From the NCBI GenBank assembly GCA_964520875.1, contig CAZFQJ010000003.1:1-28458 (forward strand): a DNA stretch of 28,458 nt. Direction: 5' to 3'. This document shows positions 6,138-15,319 of this stretch, in pieces. Origin of the DNA: SIG673 sp964520875 (GTDB taxonomy: Bacteria; Bacillota; Clostridia; Oscillospirales; CAG-272). Numbering within the stretch: position 1 is the stretch's first letter; every line of letters starts with the position of its first letter. The notes under the pieces were generated by a model. It was not told the origin of the DNA. It worked only from the letters and a program-made list of their open reading frames with translations, and ran no database searches. A program made the position numbers and the translations under genes.

Positions 6138-9100
6138 ATGGCGGCACCAAGTAAAGTAAGAACCGCGGCTGAACTTCAAAATCCGGATCTTAACTATTTC
6201 ATAGCGTTCAAGATAAACGTTGACGAAACGGATCTGACGAAGATCGAGGAAGCCATAAAGAAGAAAAGAAATACATTCGCAAGAGAGCAGAGCGTTATAA
6301 ATAGCCGTCTCGTCGAGCTTAAGGACGATATCGATCAGGTAATGCTGAATGACGCCGTTTATAAAACGGATGCGAGCACGGGACAGTCCGGATATGCGCC
6401 GAACAGCGGCGGCCGTAAGCTGGAGGCTAAGAGAGCGAAGGAGATATATCTCGGTATCGCCGTGGCGGCTGCCGAGTCTATCTGCGGACGCGGATATATA
6501 TGGGATTACGAGCTTGCTCAGATAGCCGAAAAGAACAACGTTGACGAAAAAGAGCTTCATTCGAAGATCGCTCATCTTTTCAAGCAGGGCGTTTCGTATA
6601 AAGAGGCTTCTTCGGCAAAAAGAGAGATACCGTTCAATAATTTCGGCAAGATAGAGGTCCAGCTCAGAACTATAAACAAAAAGGATCTGTATGATTTTCT
6701 TGAGCTTACACCCGCGGCGACGCTTGACGAGATAAAAAATAAGCAGGACGCGCTCTATTCCGCCGCTCAGAAGCAGGGAAAGAACGCTCAGGCTACCGCG
6801 GTCATAAATCTTTGCGGACTTGTAAAGGTCGTTTTCAAGAGCGCTCAGAGTAAAAAAGAATACGATATATATTGCCAATGCAGAGAACAGATCTGGGATA
6901 AGCTCCAAATGTTCAAAAACAGCGGTATAAAGAACATAAACGATAAGCTCCTTACAGAGTTTATGGACATAATGAAGCAGTCTACGAAGCTTTCCGTAGC
7001 GGACGCCGAAAAGGAGCTTGACGCTTATCTTCAGTTCTTCGGAATGATCAGAGAGACGGACGGCGGCGCGCTGAAGTTCGCCGTATGTCCTTACGACGAC
7101 TGCGGAATGTCGTACATCGTAAATCCCGGAGTAAAGAGTTGTCCTAACTGCGGACGCTCGCTTGAGATAAGGTGCTGGAACTGCGGAGAGGTGTCGCTCT
7201 TTACTTCAAAGCACCAAGCATGCGCGAAGTGCTCCGTCACCAAGAACCACCAGAAGGATTTTAACGACGCCGAGAAGGATTTTAACGCAAAGCTGCATGC
7301 CCCGACGTTCTCCGAGACAGATCTCGTTGCCGCGCTCAATAAGCTTGAAAACGTTTTTCCCGGATACGAAAAGCTCCCGGAAGCGTTTGTAAGCAAGCGC
7401 ATAGCCGAGGCTAAAAAGGCGATAGAGAAGAAAAAGAAGGAAAAAGCCGAAAGCGACGCAATATACGATAAGTACGTAAAAGAAATAAACGTGCTTTTCG
7501 CGAAAAAGCAATTCTGTAAGGCAGAGGATCTCGTAAAAAAGCTTAAGACCGAAGCTCCCACTTACGATACGAAAACATTTGACGATAAGATATCCGCCGC
7601 GCTCAAGAGCGCGCAGCAGTTCGTTGCGTCGGCAAATAACGCCATACGCACAAATAACGAAGCGGCTACGATAGAGTTTTGCGGAAAGGCTCTCGCCGTC
7701 TGCTCGGATTATGCGGCGGCGGTACAGGTGCTTAAGAACTATCCCCCGAAGCCTCCCAAATCCATAACGACAAGAGTGGTCAGAAATACGGTAAAGATAG
7801 ATTGGCAGACTGAAGGAGATCAGAGCGCGGTAACCTATACGATAGTTCGTAAGATCGGCTCGGCTCCCGCAAACGACGAGGACGGAGACGTTCTTGAGGA
7901 CGGACTCACGATAAATTTCTTTGAGGATTCCGGAGTCGTTTCCGCTACCGCGTATTTCTACGGCGTGTTTGCGGAACGCGGAGGAGTACGCTCGCGCTTT
8001 GTGGTCGCGCCCGATCCCGTAGTCATGTTCCTTGACGTTACAAATCTTCATCAGGAAAAAACGGACGATTCGATAAAAGCGACATGGAGCGTTCCGGATA
8101 ACGTAAAGAGCGTTGAGGTCTACCGTAAGGCGGGCGTCACACCTCCTACGTCGATGAGCGACGGACAGAAGATCCCGACGGACGGACTTAATTCATTTGT
8201 TGACGGTAATCTGAAAGAGGATAAGAACAGTTACCTTATAGTATGTAAGTATAGCTATCTCGGTAAGGATCACTATTCCGCGGGCATAAAGGCTTCGTAT
8301 AAGAAGTTCAGTATCCCGAAGCCCGTTACCAACGCTCGCCTCGAATCGGCGGGAGCGCATACCGATTTTAATTTTATCTGCGACGAGCCGATAAACGGCG
8401 CGGTAAAGCTCTACATGGCTCAAAGACGTTACGAATACGCCTTCGGCGTTGCCGAGGATAAGGCGACGTTCCAGAAGAAGTATAAAGAATTAAGCGAGCT
8501 TGACGCCACGGTAATGGCGAGCAATAAATTCTATTTCAGCGCTCCCGACAAAAAGATACTGTGGCTCTATCCCGTAGTCGCAAACGAGCAGCTTGCCGTG
8601 CTTTGTCCTCCGCTTCCGGTAAATACGATAAGCGGTATAGACGGAATAAACGTGGTAAACAAGGGCGGAAGCATACTCATAGAGGGCGCGGTAGCCCAGA
8701 ACGTCCGTAATATAATAGCTATCATAAACACGGAGAAGTTCGTCGATTCCGAAAAGGCGGAGGGCGAACGCAGAGTCTGTACATACGATACGTTCGTAAA
8801 CGACAAGGGCTTCTATATGAATCTTAAGCCCGGAGTGTACTACGTTACTCTGTTCGCGGAATTTTCGGAAGCCGGAAAGACCACATATTCAAGACCTACG
8901 CCGCTTCCGACGGTGATAGACAACAGAGAAAAAGAGATAGTAAAATATCAGATGGATTACGAGCTTTCCGTCAGAGCGCCTTACAAGGTAAAGCTTACGT
9001 TCATGGCGGACAGAATGATGACTCTTCCGGATATAGACATAGTAGCCGGTTATCCGAAGCCTCTTAATAAGAACGGAGGTATCACAGTGGGAACCGTAAA

Positions 9101-9257
9101 GGGCGGAGAGATGAAAAAGAAGCTCTTTAAAACCGGTTATTTCTATACGGCGACGATTACGGTGGACGCGGCGGCAAGCACGAAGGATAAGCTCAGCCTG
9201 TTCTTTAACTCTCCTTCCGTCGGTCACCTTATGCTCAAGCCCGTAATGAAGCTCTGA
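6138..9257 (+). CDS. 1039-aa protein with degenerate J-like segment, zinc ribbons and FN3-like repeats
   Basis: This looks like a multidomain scaffold or co-chaperone. Residues 1-150 are mostly helical and unrecognised. Residues 182-247 resemble a J domain (DLYDFLELTPAATLDEIK, closing with SAQSKKEYDIYC), but the HPD signature between helices II and III is missing; KQGK occupies its place. Residues 317-365 carry four Cys pairs (C317/C322, C335/C338, C346/C349, C362/C365), a double zinc ribbon. Residues 380-545 are lysine-rich helices that could be TPR-like or coiled coil. From about 550 on there are at least two FN3-like beta domains (KSITTRVVRNTVKIDW; DSIKATWSVP) and a further beta-rich end. 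No signal peptide or membrane segment is seen, so it should be cytosolic. It follows the Hsp70-vWA gene by about 50 bases with an AAGGAG site. The J-like reading is by eye; its function is inferred. Confidence 0.7.
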   Translation: MAAPSKVRTAAELQNPDLNYFIAFKINVDETDLTKIEEAIKKKRNTFAREQSVINSRLVELKDDIDQVMLNDAVYKTDASTGQSGYAPNSGGRKLEAKRAKEIYLGIAVAAAESICGRGYIWDYELAQIAEKNNVDEKELHSKIAHLFKQGVSYKEASSAKREIPFNNFGKIEVQLRTINKKDLYDFLELTPAATLDEIKNKQDALYSAAQKQGKNAQATAVINLCGLVKVVFKSAQSKKEYDIYCQCREQIWDKLQMFKNSGIKNINDKLLTEFMDIMKQSTKLSVADAEKELDAYLQFFGMIRETDGGALKFAVCPYDDCGMSYIVNPGVKSCPNCGRSLEIRCWNCGEVSLFTSKHQACAKCSVTKNHQKDFNDAEKDFNAKLHAPTFSETDLVAALNKLENVFPGYEKLPEAFVSKRIAEAKKAIEKKKKEKAESDAIYDKYVKEINVLFAKKQFCKAEDLVKKLKTEAPTYDTKTFDDKISAALKSAQQFVASANNAIRTNNEAATIEFCGKALAVCSDYAAAVQVLKNYPPKPPKSITTRVVRNTVKIDWQTEGDQSAVTYTIVRKIGSAPANDEDGDVLEDGLTINFFEDSGVVSATAYFYGVFAERGGVRSRFVVAPDPVVMFLDVTNLHQEKTDDSIKATWSVPDNVKSVEVYRKAGVTPPTSMSDGQKIPTDGLNSFVDGNLKEDKNSYLIVCKYSYLGKDHYSAGIKASYKKFSIPKPVTNARLESAGAHTDFNFICDEPINGAVKLYMAQRRYEYAFGVAEDKATFQKKYKELSELDATVMASNKFYFSAPDKKILWLYPVVANEQLAVLCPPLPVNTISGIDGINVVNKGGSILIEGAVAQNVRNIIAIINTEKFVDSEKAEGERRVCTYDTFVNDKGFYMNLKPGVYYVTLFAEFSEAGKTTYSRPTPLPTVIDNREKEIVKYQMDYELSVRAPYKVKLTFMADRMMTLPDIDIVAGYPKPLNKNGGITVGTVKGGEMKKKLFKTGYFYTATITVDAAASTKDKLSLFFNSPSVGHLMLKPVMKL

Positions 9258-9294
9258 TCTAAAGTAAAGCGATAAAAGAAAGGTACTCAATACG

Positions 9295-10455
9295 ATGTTC
9301 GATTCCGATAAGTTCATATGTCCGTACTGCTATGAAAGACACAGTAAAAAGGACTGTATATATACATGCTCGTATAACATAGACGGCAAAAAGAACGACC
9401 CGAGCGGCTTTAAAAAGGTATGTAAGTTCGATTTTCAGAAAAATCCCGACGGCACTATTCCGTATAAGTACATAGGAAAATGTATGAAGTGCGATAACGC
9501 CAAGCTCTCACGCTTTTGTCCCTCCAAGCGCAACGGCGGAAAGATGTGGGAGATACCGGAGCGCGCTTGCGGAAATAATTTTTCCGTCGCTCTTATAGGC
9601 GCAAAGCAGGCGGGAAAATCAAACTATATAGCGGTCCTTATAAACGAGATAAAAAAGAAGATGTCAAGGAACCTTGATTGCTCGCTCATATTCTGTAATC
9701 AGCAGACGAGCGACGCATATCAGCAGACTTATTACAAGCCGCTTTACGAGAACGCGACTACCGTAAAGGGTACCGACGCAAACGTCGAATCCGCTCCCTT
9801 GATATATTCGATAGACTTTTTCGATACGAAGTCCAAGTCTTACAGGATCAAAAATTCGGTAACCCTTTCGCTTTACGATACCGCGGGAGAAAATTTGGAT
9901 ACCGAAACGAGCATGCTCTGTAATAACCAGTATATCGCAAACGCCAGCGGCATAATAGTTCTTCTTGATCCGCTCCAGCTTCCCATGATAAGAGACCGTC
10001 TTAAGGGCAAGGTCGATCTTCCAGAGCAGAACAGCGACGTTACCGATATACTTCGCCGCGTTATAAACATAATAAAGGACAGAAAAAAGATAAAGGGCTG
10101 CATAGATATACCGATAGCGCTCGCCTTTACAAAGATGGACGTTCTCGCGCGCTACGACGTGCTTCCCGAGGACAGTTGTCTCAGAGCTCAATCGGAGCAT
10201 ATAGCGAAGGGCGCATTTGTCAGATCCGATTTCGAAAACACCAATATAGAGATATCCGCTCTGCTTGAAAACTTCATGGTAGACGAGGTCATGCAGCTTC
10301 TTAAGGAATTTTCGAAGCACGCGTTCTTCGGCGTCTCCGCTTTGGGCGAAAACCCGGTCGGAGGTTCTAAGCTCATGGGAGAGCCTCAGCCCGTCAGAGT
10401 TCTCGACCCCTTGCTTTGGCTCCTCTCTATGAAGAAGTATATAAAGACCATATAA
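9295..10455 (+). CDS. Zinc-finger P-loop GTPase, double-GTPase (DO-GTPase) type (386 aa)
   Basis: The N-terminal 95 residues are a cysteine-rich zinc module (C9, C12, C21, C25, C43, C63, C66, C75, C92). A P-loop GTPase domain follows: Walker A GAKQAGKS at 102-109, switch II DTAGE at 195-199, a hydrophobic GIIVLLDPLQLP strand, base-specifying TKMD at 279-282, and a G5-like GVSALG at 346-351. The NTPase fold and guanine specificity are well supported. The DO-GTPase2 assignment rests on overall pattern and on the GAP1 gene immediately downstream, a pairing known for these families. No membrane segment is present, so it is probably a soluble partner of the membrane-anchored GTPase encoded two genes on. 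The product may switch in response to the upstream Hsp70 module; this is inference. Confidence 0.82.
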   Translation: MFDSDKFICPYCYERHSKKDCIYTCSYNIDGKKNDPSGFKKVCKFDFQKNPDGTIPYKYIGKCMKCDNAKLSRFCPSKRNGGKMWEIPERACGNNFSVALIGAKQAGKSNYIAVLINEIKKKMSRNLDCSLIFCNQQTSDAYQQTYYKPLYENATTVKGTDANVESAPLIYSIDFFDTKSKSYRIKNSVTLSLYDTAGENLDTETSMLCNNQYIANASGIIVLLDPLQLPMIRDRLKGKVDLPEQNSDVTDILRRVINIIKDRKKIKGCIDIPIALAFTKMDVLARYDVLPEDSCLRAQSEHIAKGAFVRSDFENTNIEISALLENFMVDEVMQLLKEFSKHAFFGVSALGENPVGGSKLMGEPQPVRVLDPLLWLLSMKKYIKTI

Positions 10456-10488
10456 GCGGATCTTTTACCGCAGGAAAGGAGAAATACC

Positions 10489-13167
10489 ATGATAGCAAGT
10501 CAGCTCATATATACCTCCTGGAAGAACGGAGATTCTCCGAAAAAGGGATATATGGTATATTCCAAGTCCGCAGATATCACTACGGCGGAAGCGGACGAGA
10601 TACACAAGGTTATGCGTTACGAGGCTCCCTCTCCGCTTCCGTTTACGCCCACAAAAGAAGAGATAGAGCGTCTTTTTCCGAAAAACGCGGCGTTTTTCCG
10701 CCTGTCAAGCGGCAGATACTGTATAGCTCAGGCGTCTTACGTCGGACAGGATTATACGGGACGCTGGGGAAATTATATATATCATGCTTATGTCACGAGC
10801 GATATAGAGGGGATAATACCCGCTAACTTCATAGGAAGCGGTATATTCAAAACGTCTCTTACCGAGGCTGAGCTTAACGCTCCGTCCGATCCGCCTCCGC
10901 TTCCGAGGGTTGAGATAACCGATTCGGGAGTCGCGATAAGCGAGAAGGAGATAAAAGCCTTTTTCGATACTCCGGAAAAGAAGAACGTGCTTAAGAAGAT
11001 ACTTCGCGGAGTGCTCGATTCGGGAAGTAAGAAGCTGCATATATATTTTACCGAGGCTTCCGAAAATACCAAATATTGGGTGGGTGCGGTATCGCTCATG
11101 CTTCCGCGCACGCGTATCGCGGATTTCAGCTTCAGCACTTATGTAATATCAAGCGCCGACAGTATTACGCTTTCTTGCATGTATCCGGGCAATAACGCCG
11201 GATTTTACGCTCAGTCCGCATATACCGACGAGATAATGTCGATAAATGCCGAAAAGGACACCGAAAGGTCGGACGTCGGCGTCTATGCCGAGCTTATGCC
11301 CGAAAAGCTCCTTTCCGATTATTACGATACTATACTTACGGTAAACGAGACGGCTTCGGTCATGGAGCGCTACTCTGTAAATGATTGCGACCTTGCGGCT
11401 AAGCTGCTCGGAGCGATACACGGAGATTACAGTATCATCTCGGGCGCAGATGAATTTGCCGACATACTTAAGAAGGTCTGCGATAACCGTAATGAGGATA
11501 CTCAGGCTATCGCCGAGAGCGCGCTCGATCATGTTATCGGCTCTGCCGAGATCAACGCTTCGAATAAGCTCTACGGTATCTACCGTTATCTTTACCCGAA
11601 GTTTTCCGCCGCGTCGCGTAAAAAGCTCATGGCGGCGTATACGGAAAAGCTCTTAAAGAACGCCGGAAATGACCTTTACGAAAGCTTTAAAAACAACTGT
11701 CCCTGCAATTGGCAGGAAGCCATTACCATGCTTTCCGGCGAAGCATTCCTTCGTAAGATACTTTCCTTCGATTCCCGCGAGACCGGACTTTTCGCGGCTC
11801 TCGTGATACTCGATATGTACGCGGTATCCGAGAAGGATCAGCAAAAGCAACTGCTTTCGTATATTCTCGGAATATACGGAGAATTTGTAAAATCACACGA
11901 CGAAGCGCGCGCGGAGATCGTTTTGAAAAAAGCGGATTCCTTATCGCCCGAGCTTTCGGCGAACGTCTTTGTAAGCGTCATATCGGGAGACATGGAGTAT
12001 TTCCGTAACGACGTTAAGTATCTGTTTTCTTACCTTGAACGCCGTATAACGAATGTCGGAGCGTTCTGGACCGTGCTTACCAAGGTCGTAACGATATATC
12101 CCGATATCTACCTTAAGTGCGTAAAGGGATATATGGAGCTTGAAGAGCGTCACCCGGAGGCGGTCGGTAAACTGAGAGCCTTCTCGGCAAGGAGCGCGGA
12201 GATAAAGGATTTCGTCGATTGCACGTTCATATGCAGATATGAGGCGGAGGCTCCGAAGAACGCGGATCAGATAATGGACGGATACCGCAAATTCGTCTGT
12301 GCGGAGTATAACAATCCCGACTATGCGGCAAGGACCGCCATGATATTCGTAAACAAGGTCGATACCTATCTGAAGGAAAAGAACGCGAAGAGCCGTATAA
12401 AAGAGGCTATGTTCTTCTTCAAAAAGATATTCGAAGCTTCCGACGACTGTAAGGACGTAAAGCTCTTTTCTGTGATATGTAACGGAATATTCGCCGAGCA
12501 GACGCTTGAAAGTATAACCAAGAGCGGAGCCGTCGACGTAAAAGAAATGATACGCGTGCACGACGTTTCAAAGAAGCTCGGCGTACAGATAGACCCGAAG
12601 GCGGAGTTTTATATAATAAACGGTTATCTTGCCTGTACCGCAAAGGGCGACAGGAACAGCTTCGGAGTTATAGCCGGACTTGTGCGTCAGGGCGTGATAG
12701 AGAACCTTATGAAGACGGTCGATGACAAAACGGCGTGCGAGTTCGTGTCGATGAGTCTCGATAATGCTCTTAATACGGTATATACGGCGTTCGAAAGCGG
12801 AACGAACGGTCCGTTTGAGCCTATCTACGAGCCGCTCATAAGACCATTCTCCGTAAGCAGTAATTTCGTAAGCGAGTATATAAAGTCGCTTAAGAACAAC
12901 AGAAAGTATATCGGCTATATCTTCAATTACGTGCTTAATCCCAAGGGAGAATTTAAAAACGTGAGCGAGCAGGTGATCGAAGCGTATCTCGACGCGATAG
13001 GAAAGTCGAAGAGACGCGAGCTTTTCGATATTCTTCTGAAGAGCGGAGACGTCGGAATAAAAGACAAGGACGCTCTCGGACGTTATATAAATAATTACGA
13101 AAAAAATCATACCGGCTTCTGGGGTAAGCTCTTCGGAGGCGGAAAGAACAAGGGGGACAACAAGTAA
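10489..13167 (+). CDS. GTPase-associated protein 1 (GAP1)-like protein (892 aa)
   Basis: Residues 1-150 match my memory of the GAP1 N-terminal type 2 domain: QLIYTSWKNG at 5-14, GYMVYSKSADIT at 20-31, GRYCIAQASYVGQDYTGR at 75-92 and GNYIYHAYV at 94-102. The remaining 700 residues are mainly helical with no catalytic motif I can identify, matching the helical middle and C-terminal regions of GAP1 proteins. It ends in a basic Gly/Lys tail (GKLFGGGKNKGDNK). GAP1 proteins are encoded beside DO-GTPases in predicted conflict systems, and their biochemical role is not established as far as I know. Here the gene lies between two such GTPases. Its stop overlaps the next start (TAATG), so the anchored GTPase is probably translationally coupled to it. 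Confidence 0.78.
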   Translation: MIASQLIYTSWKNGDSPKKGYMVYSKSADITTAEADEIHKVMRYEAPSPLPFTPTKEEIERLFPKNAAFFRLSSGRYCIAQASYVGQDYTGRWGNYIYHAYVTSDIEGIIPANFIGSGIFKTSLTEAELNAPSDPPPLPRVEITDSGVAISEKEIKAFFDTPEKKNVLKKILRGVLDSGSKKLHIYFTEASENTKYWVGAVSLMLPRTRIADFSFSTYVISSADSITLSCMYPGNNAGFYAQSAYTDEIMSINAEKDTERSDVGVYAELMPEKLLSDYYDTILTVNETASVMERYSVNDCDLAAKLLGAIHGDYSIISGADEFADILKKVCDNRNEDTQAIAESALDHVIGSAEINASNKLYGIYRYLYPKFSAASRKKLMAAYTEKLLKNAGNDLYESFKNNCPCNWQEAITMLSGEAFLRKILSFDSRETGLFAALVILDMYAVSEKDQQKQLLSYILGIYGEFVKSHDEARAEIVLKKADSLSPELSANVFVSVISGDMEYFRNDVKYLFSYLERRITNVGAFWTVLTKVVTIYPDIYLKCVKGYMELEERHPEAVGKLRAFSARSAEIKDFVDCTFICRYEAEAPKNADQIMDGYRKFVCAEYNNPDYAARTAMIFVNKVDTYLKEKNAKSRIKEAMFFFKKIFEASDDCKDVKLFSVICNGIFAEQTLESITKSGAVDVKEMIRVHDVSKKLGVQIDPKAEFYIINGYLACTAKGDRNSFGVIAGLVRQGVIENLMKTVDDKTACEFVSMSLDNALNTVYTAFESGTNGPFEPIYEPLIRPFSVSSNFVSEYIKSLKNNRKYIGYIFNYVLNPKGEFKNVSEQVIEAYLDAIGKSKRRELFDILLKSGDVGIKDKDALGRYINNYEKNHTGFWGKLFGGGKNKGDNK

Positions 13168-14597
13168 TGGCAAAGTATAAAGAGCCTGCCGAAACAGGTT
13201 ATTTCTTCGGTAGGAGTTACAGTGATCTTTGGCATACGATAACAACGGCATGGTCGAATAATATCGACAAGATAAAGGATTCCGCTCACGGTGTAGCCGA
13301 GAGCTGGGAGGACAGGAACGTATATTCGGCGGTGTGTCTTACCATATTCAAGGCTATAATCCTCGCAAGCGTTGCGATATTCGGAACCTTGTTTACGGCG
13401 ATATTCTCCGCTCTGCATATAGTCATACTCTTCGTTTTGATGCTCTGCGTATATATCGGATTTATGCTTCTTAAGCTCGTAGACGCGATATACTGCGCGT
13501 TCAAACGGATCGGTAACAACTGTTATAATCCGGGTTGTGAAAGAAAGTTTACGCATCCGATATATCTTTGCCCGACATGTAAAAGTCAGCACCGTAAGCT
13601 CGTACCGAGCCATTACGGTATATTCAAAAGAGAATGTATCTGCGGAACCAAGCTTCCGACTACCTTCTTAAACGGCAGACAACATCTCGATTCTCTCTGC
13701 CCTCATTGTTACTGCGAGGCTCTTAAGGGCGTACATACGAATCTTCTTATCCCCGTCGTCGGAGGCGCAAGCTCCGGTAAGACCTGCTTTGTAAGCATGG
13801 CGATAGAGCAGATAGAGAAGACGGCGCCCGCGCTCGGTCTCGAATACAAGTATCAGCTCGTTCAGGGCGACGCGTACAACGATAACATGAAGCGTATGAA
13901 GGCGGGTCATTGCCCTCAGAAAACGGGCGATATGCAGTTCAAGTATTATAACTTCTATCTTAAGCCCCATAAGGCTAAGGTCGATAACCTTATCTCTATC
14001 TGCGATATCGCGGGAGAGGTATTTACAAACCAGGACGCCATATCAAGTCAGCAGGGCTACCGCTTTGCGGACGGTATAGTCCTTGTGGTCGATCCGCTTT
14101 CGATAACCGAGTTCAGTCAAGAGCTGAGAAAGACCGTGGGAGACGACGAATTCGCGAAGTTCAACGGAAGCGCTCAGCCGATGAGCGACGTTCTGACAGG
14201 TCTTATAAACACAATGGAGAGCCTTTACCACAAGAAGGCTACGGAATCTATCAACAGTTCGGTCGTAATAGTGTTTACTAAAAACGATATTCCCGGTCTT
14301 GATGCGGCGATAGGACGCACTGCGGTCTCAGACTATATGTCAAGAAATCGTAAGGCTGACGAATGTGCGGCTTACAACGCGGTATGCGAAAAGTTCCTTA
14401 TCGATAACGGCGAAAGCAGCTTCTTAAATACCGTAAAAGGTAAATTCAAGACCGTTCAGTTCTTCTCCTGCACGGCGCTCGGTCATAACGAGACGGGCGC
14501 GGCGTTTGAGCCTAAGGACGTTGAGAAGCCTATGCTCTGGATGATAGACAAAATGAACAAGTCGCTTGATTTCTCCTCCATGTGGAGAAATCATTGA
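13167..14597 (+). CDS. Membrane-anchored zinc-finger GTPase, DO-GTPase type (476 aa)
   Basis: Two hydrophobic segments at about 55-80 and 83-108 should place the protein in the membrane. They are followed by a cysteine-rich zinc module (C119/C124, C135/C138, C157/C159, C178/C181/C183). A P-loop GTPase domain follows: Walker A GGASSGKT at 199-206, switch II DIAGE at 280-284, GIVLVVDPLSIT at 303-314 and base motif TKND at 371-374. The order of zinc module then GTPase matches the soluble GTPase encoded at 9295-10455, so the two are likely paralogues that split into soluble and membrane forms. The start overlaps the GAP1 stop by one base (TAATG), with AAGGGGG upstream. Confidence 0.85.
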   Translation: MAKYKEPAETGYFFGRSYSDLWHTITTAWSNNIDKIKDSAHGVAESWEDRNVYSAVCLTIFKAIILASVAIFGTLFTAIFSALHIVILFVLMLCVYIGFMLLKLVDAIYCAFKRIGNNCYNPGCERKFTHPIYLCPTCKSQHRKLVPSHYGIFKRECICGTKLPTTFLNGRQHLDSLCPHCYCEALKGVHTNLLIPVVGGASSGKTCFVSMAIEQIEKTAPALGLEYKYQLVQGDAYNDNMKRMKAGHCPQKTGDMQFKYYNFYLKPHKAKVDNLISICDIAGEVFTNQDAISSQQGYRFADGIVLVVDPLSITEFSQELRKTVGDDEFAKFNGSAQPMSDVLTGLINTMESLYHKKATESINSSVVIVFTKNDIPGLDAAIGRTAVSDYMSRNRKADECAAYNAVCEKFLIDNGESSFLNTVKGKFKTVQFFSCTALGHNETGAAFEPKDVEKPMLWMIDKMNKSLDFSSMWRNH

Positions 14598-14620
14598 CAT
14601 CGGAAAGGATTGATACAGGT

Positions 14621-15277
14621 ATGAAATATTTTCAGAGCGTTGTCGATTTTGTAGACGCAAATCTTTTTTGGGTTGTGATCGCGTTTTTGGCAGCTACATT
14701 AGTTGAGTTTGCGGTCTTTCTTATAAGGAAGATAGCCGGTAAGAGTTATAGCTTCGAAACGGATAATTTCTATATCTCGGTAGTCTCAAATATAACGGCT
14801 ATGCTGGGTATATATGTTTTGGCGTGTCTTTGCGTCGGTCTTGTAAACTGTATAGCGGATCAGGACTGGCATTTCGTATCCAACTATTACGGTAAGTTCT
14901 TGGGCTCAAGCGCATATTGGACGATAGCGGTGATACTGTTCATAATAGGTCTGATCGCGGCTTTCTTTTCGACTATGGATACGTTCGACGGCTTTATCGA
15001 GCACGTGATAGTCGCCGCGCTTCTTTCCGCTCTTGCGGTCGCCGCCATAACATTCGTGATTGGATTTCTTATCTACGTTATAGTGGCATTTGTCATCATA
15101 GTCCTTAAGGTCTTATGGTTCGTTGTGAGCGGATTCTTCATCTCAATATATCAGTTTATAATAAAGTATTGGATCGGTGCGCTTGTCGTCATAATCACGC
15201 CCGGTATCATATACGGTGCGGTATGCGCGCTTATCAACTACATACGCAGTTTGAAGGACGAGGTATTCGACCGTTAA
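14621..15277 (+). CDS. Multi-pass membrane protein of unknown function (218 aa)
   Basis: About six hydrophobic segments are visible (near residues 13-35, 55-78, 96-116, 122-148, 150-176 and 180-205). No enzymatic motif or recognised family was found. The start at 14621 is preferred because GGAAAGGA precedes it by 11 bases; an in-frame ATG at 14582 overlaps the end of the GTPase gene and has a weaker site. It is encoded directly after the anchored GTPase and before the transglutaminase-like gene, so it may form a membrane platform or channel with the GTPase. That role is inferred from position only. Confidence 0.8.
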   Translation: MKYFQSVVDFVDANLFWVVIAFLAATLVEFAVFLIRKIAGKSYSFETDNFYISVVSNITAMLGIYVLACLCVGLVNCIADQDWHFVSNYYGKFLGSSAYWTIAVILFIIGLIAAFFSTMDTFDGFIEHVIVAALLSALAVAAITFVIGFLIYVIVAFVIIVLKVLWFVVSGFFISIYQFIIKYWIGALVVIITPGIIYGAVCALINYIRSLKDEVFDR

Positions 15278-15319
15278 GGCAAAACCATGCGTATTAAACT
15301 ATGTTAGAAAGGATCGGAT

